64,000 nucleotides of DNA. Source: Micromonospora inyonensis (GTDB taxonomy: Bacteria; Actinomycetota; Actinomycetes; Mycobacteriales; Micromonosporaceae). The position numbers were made by a program, and so were the translations under genes. The stretch spans positions 248,001 through 312,000 of the forward strand of contig NZ_FMHU01000001.1 in NCBI RefSeq assembly GCF_900091415.1, in the 5' to 3' direction. The notes below the pieces were generated by a model. That model was given only the letters and a program-made list of their open reading frames with translations, had not been told where the DNA came from and did no database searches. Each line of letters begins with the position of its first letter. Position 1 is the first letter of the stretch. This document shows positions 14,831 to 23,418 of the stretch, in pieces.

Positions 14831-17251
14831 TCACTCGACGCCGTCGGTGAGCAGCCGCTCGCACGTCCGTACCAGCAGCGCGCACGCACTACGTCCGGCC
14901 AGTCCCGTGTCCGGCCGGAGGGCCTGGGCCCGCCAGAACGCCAGTGCCCGGTTCGCGGCCCGGGTCACCTCCCCCGGGTCCACGTCATTGGCCAGGCCGA
15001 GCCGGGACCGCGCGTCCGGACCATGAGCGCCGAGCAGACGCACCGCCTCGTCGTGCCCGCGCGGCAGCCGGATCCGCCCGCCCTGCAACGCCTGCAACAG
15101 GTCCAGCTCGGGTATCTCGTGCGCGCCCGCGACGGCCGCCTCCACCGCCCGGGCGAACTGGTCGTCCAACTGCCCCGTGGTCAGGCAGGCCACCAGTGCG
15201 CGCAGTGCCCACCGGGCGGCCAGCACCCCGGTCCGGGCGTGTACCCGGGTGCGCAGCGCCGCCTCGATCTCGGTACCGCCGTCCGGGGCCGCACGCCAGT
15301 CCACGACCTCGTCGCACAACGACCCCGGTTCCGGCGGTGAGCCGGCCGTCGCGGAGGTGCCCGCGCGCAGCGCGCAGATCACCACCGGGGGGAACCCTTC
15401 CCCGTACGGCGACCGCAGGGCGGTCAGGAACTCCGACTCCGCCGCGCTGGGCGGCCCGGACAGCACCAGCACGACCGCGTCGGGGGGCCCGTCGGCGGTT
15501 CCCGTCCAGCAGCGCAGCCGGGCCGCGAGGTCGGCGTCGACGTCGTCGCGGTGGTGCAGCAGCCGCAGCCCGCGCAGCGCGTCCACCGGCCCCTCCACCA
15601 GGATCCGCTCCGCCCCGGCCGCCGCGTCCGGCCACGCGGCACCGGACGAGTCGGACAGCCGGACGGGCCGCCACGGTGGTGCCCCGCGAGCCGGGTCCAG
15701 CGTGATCCGCGGGTGCGACTGGTACTGGTATCCGGTCGGCGCGACCACTCCGGCCGGTGGCTCCCACCGGCCGGTACCGGCCGGCCCGCACAGCGCCGAC
15801 AGCAGCTCGGACGCCGGGGCCCCGACCACCGCCACTCTGGCCCTACCGTCCTGCCGGTCGACCGCGACCCGTAACGGCGGGCTGTCCACCGACGCCTCCC
15901 GGCTGGTCACGAGCAGGGTCAGCAGGCGACGCACGGAAACACCGGCCAACAGCTCGGATGCGGCGGCGTCGGCCTCGCCCGGCTGCGACTCGGTCGGCTG
16001 CGGCTCGGTCGACTGCGACTCGGTCGGCTGCGGTTCGCCCGGCTGCGGCTCGGTCGACTGCGACTCGGCGGTACGCCCGGGCTCCGGCCAGTCGCCGCCG
16101 AGCCGCTCCGGCAGCAGGATGTCCACCACGGTCGGCTCGTCCCGGCCGGCCCGCTCCACCCGCAGCCGGCCGCCCAGCGCGGCCAGCCGCCGGGAGTCGT
16201 CCCGCAGCGCCAGGGCGACCTCGGCCGGCTCGGTGCCAGCCCGCTGCACGCGGATCGTCAGCACGCCGCCGGACCGGCCCAGTTCCAGGGTCACCGGCTG
16301 CTCGCCGCCGCTGGCGCCCAGCGCCGCCGCCGCGGACGCGCCCGCCTGGAAGAGCCCGGACTCGACCTCCCAGCCCTGACGCCGGCCCAGTTCGCCGCTG
16401 AACACGACCGGCACGGGCAGCGTCGCGGTGACCTCCTCCAGCGCCGCGCGCACGCCGGTACTGCGCAGCACCTGCGGGTACACCCCGCGGACGACGGCCC
16501 GGAACTGCTCGATCATCTCGCCCAGCCCCGCCCGGATGTCACCGACGATCGCCGTGGCCTCCGGGGAGCCGGCGCGCAGCGCCCGCTTCAGGTCCGTGGT
16601 GCGGTCCAGGATCGCCTGCAGCTGCCGGCCGGGTGTCGCGGTGACCGCGGTGGCGAGCCGGTCGCGCTCCACCGCCTGCACCGTGAGCAGCTCCAGCCGG
16701 GTCGCGTCGACCCGCTGTACCGCCTGGTCGACCCGGGCCCGCACGGCGACGCACGCCGCGCGGTGGCGGGCCTGGCGCAGCAGCAGGCCGACGCAGACCG
16801 CCGTCTGGCCCAGCGACGCCGTCCCGGCCAGCGAATACCGGGGGTCCTCCGGGTGTGCCAGCACCAGCACCCCGTACCGGCCCCCGCCGTCGGTCACGTC
16901 CGCCGTCGCGACCACCCCGGACGCGTCCAGCAGCAGGTCCGGGTCGGCTACCGGATTCGGCAGCGTGCCCCGCCCCCAGCGCCGGGACTGCCAGGCGACG
17001 GCGGGTGCCCAGGGTGGGCCGCTGGTGCCGGATGCCGTCTCCGCCGGCAGCCACAGGGCCGCGTAGCGCACCGTGTGCGCCTGGGCGAGTTCCCGCAGCA
17101 GCGCACGCAGAACCGGCCGGTACCCGCCCAGCGGGTCCTGCGGCCCGGCCGGCGCGGGCAGCGCACCCGAGGACGCCAGCTGGACCAGGGCGGAGAACGA
17201 CCCGCCTGGACGGGATGGATGCGCCCGCTCGACGCCGGTGGCCCGAAGCAC
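14831..17251 (-). CDS. Degenerate histidine-kinase-like protein with a C-terminal extension, 806 aa
   Basis: An N-terminal GAF-like region (residues about 40-160) is followed by a helical dimerisation segment whose usual E-R-D-L-H-D-G box reads ERDRLATAVTATPGRQ near residue 197, so the phospho-accepting His is gone. The HATPase-like part (about 260-370) lacks the N-box Asn and the DxGxG loop but keeps a plausible fold. A Ser/Glu/Gln/Pro linker built of 12-base repeats spans about 394-424. The C-terminal 380 residues begin RVAVVGAPASELLSALCG, like the first strand of a P-loop or GTPase domain without the lysine, and end in helices. GTG at 17251 follows the response-regulator stop by 4 bases. 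Probably a regulatory pseudokinase rather than an enzyme; that is inference from the missing residues. Confidence 0.75.
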   Translation of the reverse strand: MLRATGVERAHPSRPGGSFSALVQLASSGALPAPAGPQDPLGGYRPVLRALLRELAQAHTVRYAALWLPAETASGTSGPPWAPAVAWQSRRWGRGTLPNPVADPDLLLDASGVVATADVTDGGGRYGVLVLAHPEDPRYSLAGTASLGQTAVCVGLLLRQARHRAACVAVRARVDQAVQRVDATRLELLTVQAVERDRLATAVTATPGRQLQAILDRTTDLKRALRAGSPEATAIVGDIRAGLGEMIEQFRAVVRGVYPQVLRSTGVRAALEEVTATLPVPVVFSGELGRRQGWEVESGLFQAGASAAAALGASGGEQPVTLELGRSGGVLTIRVQRAGTEPAEVALALRDDSRRLAALGGRLRVERAGRDEPTVVDILLPERLGGDWPEPGRTAESQSTEPQPGEPQPTESQSTEPQPTESQPGEADAAASELLAGVSVRRLLTLLVTSREASVDSPPLRVAVDRQDGRARVAVVGAPASELLSALCGPAGTGRWEPPAGVVAPTGYQYQSHPRITLDPARGAPPWRPVRLSDSSGAAWPDAAAGAERILVEGPVDALRGLRLLHHRDDVDADLAARLRCWTGTADGPPDAVVLVLSGPPSAAESEFLTALRSPYGEGFPPVVICALRAGTSATAGSPPEPGSLCDEVVDWRAAPDGGTEIEAALRTRVHARTGVLAARWALRALVACLTTGQLDDQFARAVEAAVAGAHEIPELDLLQALQGGRIRLPRGHDEAVRLLGAHGPDARSRLGLANDVDPGEVTRAANRALAFWRAQALRPDTGLAGRSACALLVRTCERLLTDGVE
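15979..16070 (-). repeat. 12-base in-frame tandem repeats encoding a Ser/Glu/Pro/Gln linker
   Basis: The plus-strand core TCGGTCGACTGC/TCGGTCGGCTGC recurs every 12 bases, encoding alternating TEPQP and TESQ-like units between the pseudokinase part and its C-terminal extension. Confidence 0.75.
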
Positions 17252-17255
17252 GGCT

Positions 17256-17921
17256 CTAGTCCGCCGTCTGGTTCGAGCGCATGTACGCGAGCACCGCCAG
17301 GACCCGGCGGTGGTGCACTGCCGACTCGGCCGGCAGGTTCAGCTTGGTGAAGATGCTGGCGATCCGTTTCTCGACCGTCTTGACGGAGAGGAACAGCTCG
17401 GCCGCGATCCCGGAGTTCGACCGTCCTTCCGCCATGAGTCGCAGCACGGCACGCTCCTGCTCGGTGAGATCGGCCAGCAGGCTCCGCACCGGAGGGCTCG
17501 GCCGGTCCACCAGGTTGGCGGCCAGGACCGGCTCGATCACGATCTCACCGGCGGCGATGCGCACCAGCGTGTCGGCGAGTACTGCCACCCCGGCCACCTG
17601 GTCCTTGAGTCGGTACCCGATCCGCTCGGTGCCGATCTCCAGCAGCCGGAACAGGTAGTGCGCCTCGGCGTGCTGGGACAGCAGCAGCAACCCGACGTCG
17701 GGGAATCCCGCCCGTACGCGCTGGGCGGTGTCCAGTCCGCCGTCCGCGCCCGGTGGCATCCGGATGTCCATGATGGCCACGTCGACCGGGGTACGGGCCA
17801 TCAACTCCAGCAGCCGGTCGCCGTCCTCCACGCAGCCGACCACCGTGTGCCCGGCCGCGGACAGCAGCAGTTGCAGGCCCTCCCGGAACAGCGCGCCGTC
17901 GTCAGCCACCGCAACGTCCAT
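17256..17921 (-). CDS. NarL/FixJ-family response regulator, 221 aa
   Basis: Receiver domain with acidic pair DD at residues 7-8, phospho-acceptor Asp52 in IMDIRMPP and the conserved Lys in YRLKD, so it can accept phosphate. A LuxR-type helix-turn-helix follows (TEQERAVLRLMAEG, FLSVKTVEKRIASIF). ATG at 17921 is chosen over upstream frame extension because GGGAGG lies 6 bases before it. The next gene, only 4 bases downstream, is a kinase-like protein that lacks the phospho-acceptor His, so phosphate must come from elsewhere; the intact kinase at 13.7 kb is the nearest candidate. The target promoters are unknown. Confidence 0.93.
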   Translation of the reverse strand: MDVAVADDGALFREGLQLLLSAAGHTVVGCVEDGDRLLELMARTPVDVAIMDIRMPPGADGGLDTAQRVRAGFPDVGLLLLSQHAEAHYLFRLLEIGTERIGYRLKDQVAGVAVLADTLVRIAAGEIVIEPVLAANLVDRPSPPVRSLLADLTEQERAVLRLMAEGRSNSGIAAELFLSVKTVEKRIASIFTKLNLPAESAVHHRRVLAVLAYMRSNQTAD

Positions 17922-18063
17922 GGCTCGCCTCCCGACCTCGACACCGGTGATCTCGTGATCCCCCAATACAGTGGCGTATCGGCACGGCGTTGTCACGGTC
18001 GACCATGACATCACGTGGTGCGACGGCCGGGCCCGCAGACTCCGCAGCCGGCCACGGTCACCG

Positions 18064-19011
18064 CTATCGCAGCTTCAGGTTCCAGGCCGTCACCGCCTCC
18101 ACCGGGTCAGCCACCGTCGTGATGCCGGTGCCGCCGGTGAGCCCGACGTGGGCCTGCCCGGTGCCGACGATCCGGCGCAGGTCGACCGAGGTCGTCAGGA
18201 GCGGCCGGGCCGGACGGAAGCCGGACGTCCTGCTCACGTAGACCCGCAGTCGGTGCAGCCGGGCGTCGTAGTCGATCCACACGTTGACGACGCCCCTGCC
18301 GTACAGGCTGAAGCCCGGCTCCTTCCACACGAGGTGCCGGGTGACGTCACCGTTCCTGGTCACCGCGACGTGCTGGCGGTCGACGGGGTCGAACCGGTTG
18401 GGCCACGTGTCGAACTCGACCGCCAGGCTCGGCTGGATCCTCGGCCGGCCGGTGTCCGGCCGGGCACCGTACCCGAGCCCCTCACCGCTGCTCCCCCGCG
18501 CGGTGCCGGATCGGCCCTGAACCACGAACGCGATCCCGTCGCTGATCTTGCTGATCTCGAAGGAGAACCCGGTGCTGAAGGAGCGCGACGGGTCGATCCT
18601 GGTGGTCGCCCACGCGCTGCCCGCCCGGTCCCGACCGGACGCCAGCACCAGCCGCCCGTCCGCGACGGTCGCCGACCCGTTGAGCCGCAGGTCGGCGTCG
18701 TCGCGGAAACCATTGAACGAGAACACCGGCGCGACCTTGCTCATCGGCATCCGCACCGTCGGCGGCCGGGTCCGGTCGGCCGCCGGTGCTGGCGCCGGTG
18801 CCGGCCTGACCGCCTCGTGGGTCGCCGGGGTCGCGTTCGCCAGCACCAGGGCGGGGGGCGCGTCGAGCGGCGTCGCGTCCGGGATCTCGGCGGCGTCGCC
18901 CGCCGAGAACGCGAAGGCTGCGGCTGCGGCGACGACCGCGACCACCGCCACCCGCGCGACGCCGAGCCGCGAGACCTGCCGCTGGTCAGTCCGGTCAGAA
19001 CGTGCGAACAT
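18064..19011 (-). CDS. Secreted L-type (legume-like) lectin-domain protein, 315 aa
   Basis: An N-terminal signal or anchor segment (GVARVAVVAVVAAAAAFAFS) is followed by a Pro/Ala-rich spacer and, from about residue 95, an L-type lectin fold. The signature PSLAVEFDTWPNRFDP carries the conserved EFDTW and Asp/Asn positions, and VNVWIDYDARLHRLRVYV is the matching back strand. The domain probably binds carbohydrate outside the cell. ATG at 19011 is preferred over GTG at 19014 because GGGAG is about 8 bases upstream. It is divergent from the SGNH/VCBS hydrolase across 193 bases, so the two secreted proteins may share control. Confidence 0.82.
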   Translation of the reverse strand: MFARSDRTDQRQVSRLGVARVAVVAVVAAAAAFAFSAGDAAEIPDATPLDAPPALVLANATPATHEAVRPAPAPAPAADRTRPPTVRMPMSKVAPVFSFNGFRDDADLRLNGSATVADGRLVLASGRDRAGSAWATTRIDPSRSFSTGFSFEISKISDGIAFVVQGRSGTARGSSGEGLGYGARPDTGRPRIQPSLAVEFDTWPNRFDPVDRQHVAVTRNGDVTRHLVWKEPGFSLYGRGVVNVWIDYDARLHRLRVYVSRTSGFRPARPLLTTSVDLRRIVGTGQAHVGLTGGTGITTVADPVEAVTAWNLKLR

Positions 19012-19204
19012 CACGTCAGCTCCCGCCTCGTGAGCACATACCCGTGTCGTCGTCGTGGGTCACGCTCTCTGCACGCACCGGAGGCGGCTGAAGGTTCACG
19101 GGTCGCGGTTCGGCGTTCACGGCGAGCAGATCGGTGCTTCTCCTGATACGCATCAGCGCTCTACCATCTCGGCACCTGTCGAACCCCCCACGGAAGGGGC
19201 GTCC

Positions 19205-20929
19205 ATGTCTCCTCGACGGAAAGCGCACATCGCGTGGCTGATCTCGGTCGTCGCGGCGCTGTCGTTGACCGCGGTCGGTGTCGCGGCGTTCCGGGACGCG
19301 GACGCCGTGCCGGCTCCGTGCCACTCCGACGTCGACGGGGGGCCGGACTGCGAAGACACGAAGAAGCAGCTCACCGCAGTGGTGCCCACCGAGGGCGGCG
19401 CTGCGCTGAGCAACCTGGACATCCGCCTGATGCCGCTCGGTGACTCGATCACCCAAGGCGTGGAGAGTTCCGACGGGAACGGCTACCGCGACGAGTTGTA
19501 CGACTACCTGAAGGTCAGCGCGCGGAACGTCAACTTCGTCGGATCGGCGAAGACCGGGTCGATGAAGGACAACGACCACGAGGGCCACCGCGGCGACCGG
19601 ATCGACGAAATCGCGGGCATCGCCGACTGTAGCGTGCCGCGGTATCAGCCGAACGTCGTCACGCTGCATGCCGGCACCAACGACATCAGCCAGAACTCCG
19701 CGCTGTCGTCCGCCCCCACCCGGCTCAGGAACCTGGTCGACCAGACGCTGGCCGACTCCCCACGGGCCACGGTGCTGGTCGCCCAGCTCATCCCGAGCGG
19801 CAAGGCCGGGTTGCAGCAGCGCATCGACGCGTACAACGCGGCGCTACCCGCCGTGGTGCGGGACCTGCAAGACGCCGGCAAGCACGTACTGGTGGTGGAC
19901 ATGAGCAGGGTGCCGGTCGCCGACGGTCTGCAGAACGACGCCCACCCGAACGACGAGGGCTACGCCAAGATGGCCACCGCCTGGTACGAGAGTCTGCTCG
20001 AGGCGAACCGCAGGGGCTGGATCCAGGCTCCGCTGCCGGAGAACGCCCCCACCGCCTGCTCACCCGGAGGCTCCGACGACCCGGCACTCGGTGCGGGGTG
20101 GCGCACGCTGGGCGTGATCGCCCCCGGCTACGGCGGCACCCCCGGCCGTACGATCATCGCCGAGCTGAACGGCGACAAGCGGGCCGACTACCTCCAGGTC
20201 TACCCGGACGGCAGCTTCCGCGCCTCGGCGAACACGGTCGGCGCGCCCGGGAAGCCCGACTGGGTGGACGTGGGCAGGTACGCCCCCGCGGCCCAGCTGA
20301 CGGTCCGCGGCGACGAGGTGCGGTTCGCCGACCTCAACGGGGACGGGCGCGACGACTACCTCGTGGTCGGTTCCACCAGTGTGGTGCGGGCGTACCTCAA
20401 CGTCGACGGCCCGGGTGACGCGCTCGCGTTCGTCCCGTGGGGGATCGTCTTCGACGTCACGTCCTTCAACCGGAACAACCTGCGCTTCGCCGACGTCACC
20501 GGGGACGGGCGTGACGACCTGCTACGGGTCGGCGCGAAGGGCGCGGTGCACGCGTACCGGAACATGTGGGACCCCGCCACCGAACGCCAGGCGGGCAAGC
20601 CCCGGCCGCCGGCCTGGCGGCTGTGGCTCAACTGGGCCGGCGGCACCCGGGGCTCGTCGCTGGAGGCGGTCCGGTTCGCCGACGGCGACGGTGACGGGAA
20701 GGCCGACTACCTCCAGGTCGGCGTCGACGGCGGTGCGGTGCACGCCTTCCTCAACCGTGGCGGCGGGGGCAACGGCAGCTTCCAGGCCCGCTACGGCTGG
20801 GCCCACAAGTCCAACCACCCCCGCCCGTACATCCAGTTCGCCGACATCAGCGGCGACGGGAAGGCCGACTACCTGGTCGTCGACCGGGCCGGCACGGTCC
20901 GCGCCTGGCTGAACCGCGGCGGCAACTAG
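19205..20929 (+). CDS. Secreted SGNH-family esterase with C-terminal VCBS/FG-GAP repeats, 574 aa
   Basis: The signal peptide is SPRRKAHIAWLISVVAALSL. SGNH block I is PLGDSITQG with the nucleophile Ser, block III HAGTNDIS and block V DAHPNDEGY with the catalytic Asp/His, so the hydrolase is complete (residues about 80-290). Four VCBS/FG-GAP blades follow, with calcium-loop-like motifs FADLNGDGRDDYL, FADVTGDGRDDLL, FADGDGDGKADYL and FADISGDGKADYL. It probably deacetylates or de-esterifies extracellular polysaccharide or lipid. ATG at 19205 has GGAAGGGG about 5 bases upstream; the frame is open further 5' but the signal peptide fixes the start. Confidence 0.9.
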   Translation: MSPRRKAHIAWLISVVAALSLTAVGVAAFRDADAVPAPCHSDVDGGPDCEDTKKQLTAVVPTEGGAALSNLDIRLMPLGDSITQGVESSDGNGYRDELYDYLKVSARNVNFVGSAKTGSMKDNDHEGHRGDRIDEIAGIADCSVPRYQPNVVTLHAGTNDISQNSALSSAPTRLRNLVDQTLADSPRATVLVAQLIPSGKAGLQQRIDAYNAALPAVVRDLQDAGKHVLVVDMSRVPVADGLQNDAHPNDEGYAKMATAWYESLLEANRRGWIQAPLPENAPTACSPGGSDDPALGAGWRTLGVIAPGYGGTPGRTIIAELNGDKRADYLQVYPDGSFRASANTVGAPGKPDWVDVGRYAPAAQLTVRGDEVRFADLNGDGRDDYLVVGSTSVVRAYLNVDGPGDALAFVPWGIVFDVTSFNRNNLRFADVTGDGRDDLLRVGAKGAVHAYRNMWDPATERQAGKPRPPAWRLWLNWAGGTRGSSLEAVRFADGDGDGKADYLQVGVDGGAVHAFLNRGGGGNGSFQARYGWAHKSNHPRPYIQFADISGDGKADYLVVDRAGTVRAWLNRGGN

Positions 20930-20949
20930 GGTCGCCGGGCCAGACCGGC

Positions 20950-21360
20950 TCAGTACGGGTGACGGGCCGGGGCCGGAACGCCGCGCTGGCGCCGCAGCTC
21001 GACCGCCCGCTTCTCCTTGCGGATGAGGGCCACGGTGTACCAGGTGAACGCCGCGGACATCAGCGCCAGCGGGACGGCTCCCCAGAAGGGCCGGCCCTGC
21101 CCCCACGAGACGGACAACGCCAGCACCAGGGCCACGGTGAACGCGGTGAACACGCCGGCGAGGACCCGCAGCCCGCCCACGGTACGCACCGTGACGCCTG
21201 ATCCGCCCGAGACGAAGCCGACCTCCTCCGGCCGGTACAGGCGTAGTTCCCCGTCGACGGCGCGGACCAGACGCCACGCCTCCCCGCGCTCCCGGAGCCG
21301 TCGGTGTTCGGCGCGGGCGGCCTCGTCACGAGCCGCCCGTCCGGCGTCGTCTGGGGTCAC
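20950..21360 (-). CDS. Small integral membrane protein, 136 aa
   Basis: Charged N-terminal half (ARDEAARAEHRRLRERGEAW), a short beta-like stretch, then two transmembrane segments (LRVLAGVFTAFTVALVLAL and FWGAVPLALMSAAFTWYTV) and a basic C-terminus. GTG at 21360 is chosen because GGAAGGA lies about 9 bases upstream; the frame extends 40 codons further but reads as non-coding. It converges on the SGNH gene with 20 bases between stops. I do not recognise a named family. Confidence 0.75.
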   Translation of the reverse strand: MTPDDAGRAARDEAARAEHRRLRERGEAWRLVRAVDGELRLYRPEEVGFVSGGSGVTVRTVGGLRVLAGVFTAFTVALVLALSVSWGQGRPFWGAVPLALMSAAFTWYTVALIRKEKRAVELRRQRGVPAPARHPY

Positions 21361-21602
21361 CGGCTCGGTCCTTCCGCCAACGGTGGTGCCTCCCGGTCGG
21401 CCCCACCTCGTCCAGCACGCCCCGCCTGCGGGGCGAGTATCGGACCCAACTGTGTCACGGGCTGTCTCACGGCCTCCCACGCCGTCGTCGCAGCTCTTCC
21501 CACGTGAGACGGGTCAGCCGCTGTCCGGCTGATCAGCGGAGCCACCCGCACCCGGGCGGCTCGCGGCGGCTCCCACCGGGTGGCGCCGGTCGCTGCCCGG
21601 GG

Positions 21603-22583
21603 CTAGCCGGTCCCGCCGGCTTCCGCTCCGGCGGCCCGGCGGGCCCGGGCCCTCCGTTTCCCCTCGTGCATGGCCTGGACCCGGGCCACCGGGATGGTGT
21701 GCCCCTCGGCCACCAGGTCCGCCGGTAGCCGCTGCGGCGCGGGCATCCCGGCCGACCACGGATCGTGCGCGGCGACCAGCGCCGGCACGGTCCGGAGGGT
21801 GAAGTCGGCCGGGGTGACGTCGGCGAGGTCGGCCCAGTCGACCGGGAAGGAGACCGGCACGCCGGGTCGCAGCCGGGGACTGTACGCGGCGACCACGGTC
21901 GCCCCGCCGGACCGGGTGGAGTCGACGAAGACGCGTCCACCCCGGTCCTCGCGGATGAACGCGGTGGTCGCCAGCGCCGGGTCGATCCGGGCCGCGCGGG
22001 CGGCGAGGGCCCGGGTGGCGGCGGCGGTGTCCGCCGGATCGGTGCCCGGGTCCACCGGGACGAAGACGTGCACCCCCTTGGCCCCGCTGGTCTTGACCGC
22101 GCCGGTGAGACCCACGTCGGCGAGCGCCTGCCGGACCAGCCCGGCGGCGGCCACGGCCAGCCCGAAGGCGTCCGGATCGGGCGGGTCGAGGTCGAGCACG
22201 AGGTGGGTGGGCCGCTGCGGGTCGTCGGCGGTGGCGAGGGTCGGGTGGTACTCCACCGAACGCTGGTTGGCGAACCAGAGCAGGGTCCGCCGGTCGTCGC
22301 AGAGCGCGTACGACACCTCGCGGTGGGACGCCTCCGCCCACAGCGCCACCCGCCGTACCCAGTCGGGGGTGTACCGGGGCAGGTTCTTCTGCATGAAGGG
22401 GTCCTGGCCACGGAGTGCCCGGACCACCGAGAGCGGCCGGTTCCGCAGTTCCGGAAGGAGCCGGTCCCGGACGGCGTCGAGATAGTCGACCAGGTCCCGC
22501 TTGGTGAGGTCGGAGCCGGCGAGGAGCGGCTGGTCCAGGTTGGTCAGGGGGACACCGTCGCGTACCTCGTCCGCAACCGCCAT
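21603..22583 (-). CDS. LigD-type NHEJ polymerase/primase domain protein, 326 aa
   Basis: Stand-alone archaeo-eukaryotic-primase-like polymerase of the bacterial non-homologous end-joining pathway. Metal-binding acidic motif LVLDLDPPDPDAF and the nucleotide-binding KTSGAKGVHVFVPV are intact, followed by the third acidic region FVDSTRSGG. No ligase or nuclease domain is fused and no ku gene lies in the window. ATG at 22583 has GGGAGG about 9 bases upstream. It is divergent from the TetR regulator, with 235 bases between. Confidence 0.92.
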   Translation of the reverse strand: MAVADEVRDGVPLTNLDQPLLAGSDLTKRDLVDYLDAVRDRLLPELRNRPLSVVRALRGQDPFMQKNLPRYTPDWVRRVALWAEASHREVSYALCDDRRTLLWFANQRSVEYHPTLATADDPQRPTHLVLDLDPPDPDAFGLAVAAAGLVRQALADVGLTGAVKTSGAKGVHVFVPVDPGTDPADTAAATRALAARAARIDPALATTAFIREDRGGRVFVDSTRSGGATVVAAYSPRLRPGVPVSFPVDWADLADVTPADFTLRTVPALVAAHDPWSAGMPAPQRLPADLVAEGHTIPVARVQAMHEGKRRARARRAAGAEAGGTG

Positions 22584-22757
22584 CAGCCCACCCTCCCGGT
22601 CGGCCGCCCGGCGCGCAACCGGAACGGCCGACCCGGCGTACGCCCGGGTGGGCAGCGGTGTCCCGCCCGGGCCGTCTCTCGCCGACGCGGCCCCGGTGAC
22701 GCTTCGCCCCGTCTCGGCCGATCCGGGCGGGATGTGGCGAACACCACGGTCCCGATC

Positions 22758-22790
22758 TGACCGATCGGTCAGATCCTGGCCGATCGGTCA
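22758..22790. promoter_or_regulatory. Tandem palindromic operator upstream of the tetR-mmpL operon
   Basis: TGACCGATCGGTCA (22758-22771) is a perfect 14-base palindrome. TGGCCGATCGGTCA (22777-22790) is a near copy, centre-to-centre 19 bases. It lies 28 bases upstream of the regulator start and has the size expected of a TetR-family operator; two sites on nearly the same helix face suggest two dimers binding. Confidence 0.8.
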
Positions 22791-22818
22791 GGCATCCTTG
22801 GTGAAGGAGGTGGCCAGG

Positions 22819-23364
22819 TTGGCACGGTCGGCACCAGAGACCCGGGACGAGATTCTCGCCGCAGCCGCGAAGCGGTTCGCGGTGATCGGTTACAAGGGCA
22901 CGTCGTTGCAGGACATCGCCCGGGACGTGGGGTGCTCCAAGGCGACGGTGCTCTACCACTTCGTTAACAAGGAGACCATCCTCACCGAGCTGATGGCCCC
23001 GGCGTTCAGCATGCTGTTCGCCCTCGACGAGCGGCTGCTCGGCGCGACCGGGCAGGCCGCGCAACGCGACGCCCTCGAGGGCATCGTCGGGCTGTCGCTG
23101 CGCTTCCGTCGGGAGGTCGCCCTGTTGCACGGCGAGTTTCCCGACCTGCTCCAGCACCCCGCCTTCGCGCACATCCAGCGCTGCTCCGACCGGATCCGCG
23201 ACGCCCTGGCCGGCGGATCCACCGGAGCCGAGGCCCGGGTGGGCGCGCTGATCGTGCTCGCCGGGATCGCCGCCGCCTGCGCGCAGTTCCCCGACCTGGA
23301 CGACGACGAGCTGCGTGCCGCGCTGCTGGCCGTCGCCCGCCGGGCCCTCGGGCCCCTCGACTGA
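22819..23364 (+). CDS. TetR/AcrR-family regulator of the downstream MMPL exporter, 181 aa
   Basis: N-terminal TetR helix-turn-helix: TRDEILAAAAKRFAVIGYKG then TSLQDIARDVGCSKATVLYHF. The ligand-binding C-terminal domain is short and alanine-rich. I choose the TTG at 22819 because a strong AAGGAGG ends 8 bases upstream; the GTG at 22801 overlaps that site and is unlikely. The mmpL gene starts 54 bases after the stop on the same strand. The tandem palindrome just upstream suggests repression of its own operon, released by a small molecule that is unknown. Confidence 0.92.
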   Translation: MARSAPETRDEILAAAAKRFAVIGYKGTSLQDIARDVGCSKATVLYHFVNKETILTELMAPAFSMLFALDERLLGATGQAAQRDALEGIVGLSLRFRREVALLHGEFPDLLQHPAFAHIQRCSDRIRDALAGGSTGAEARVGALIVLAGIAAACAQFPDLDDDELRAALLAVARRALGPLD

Positions 23365-23418
23365 CCCACCACCGGCATCTGTTTTTGATTTACGACCCCG
23401 AGGACAAGGAAACCCAGC

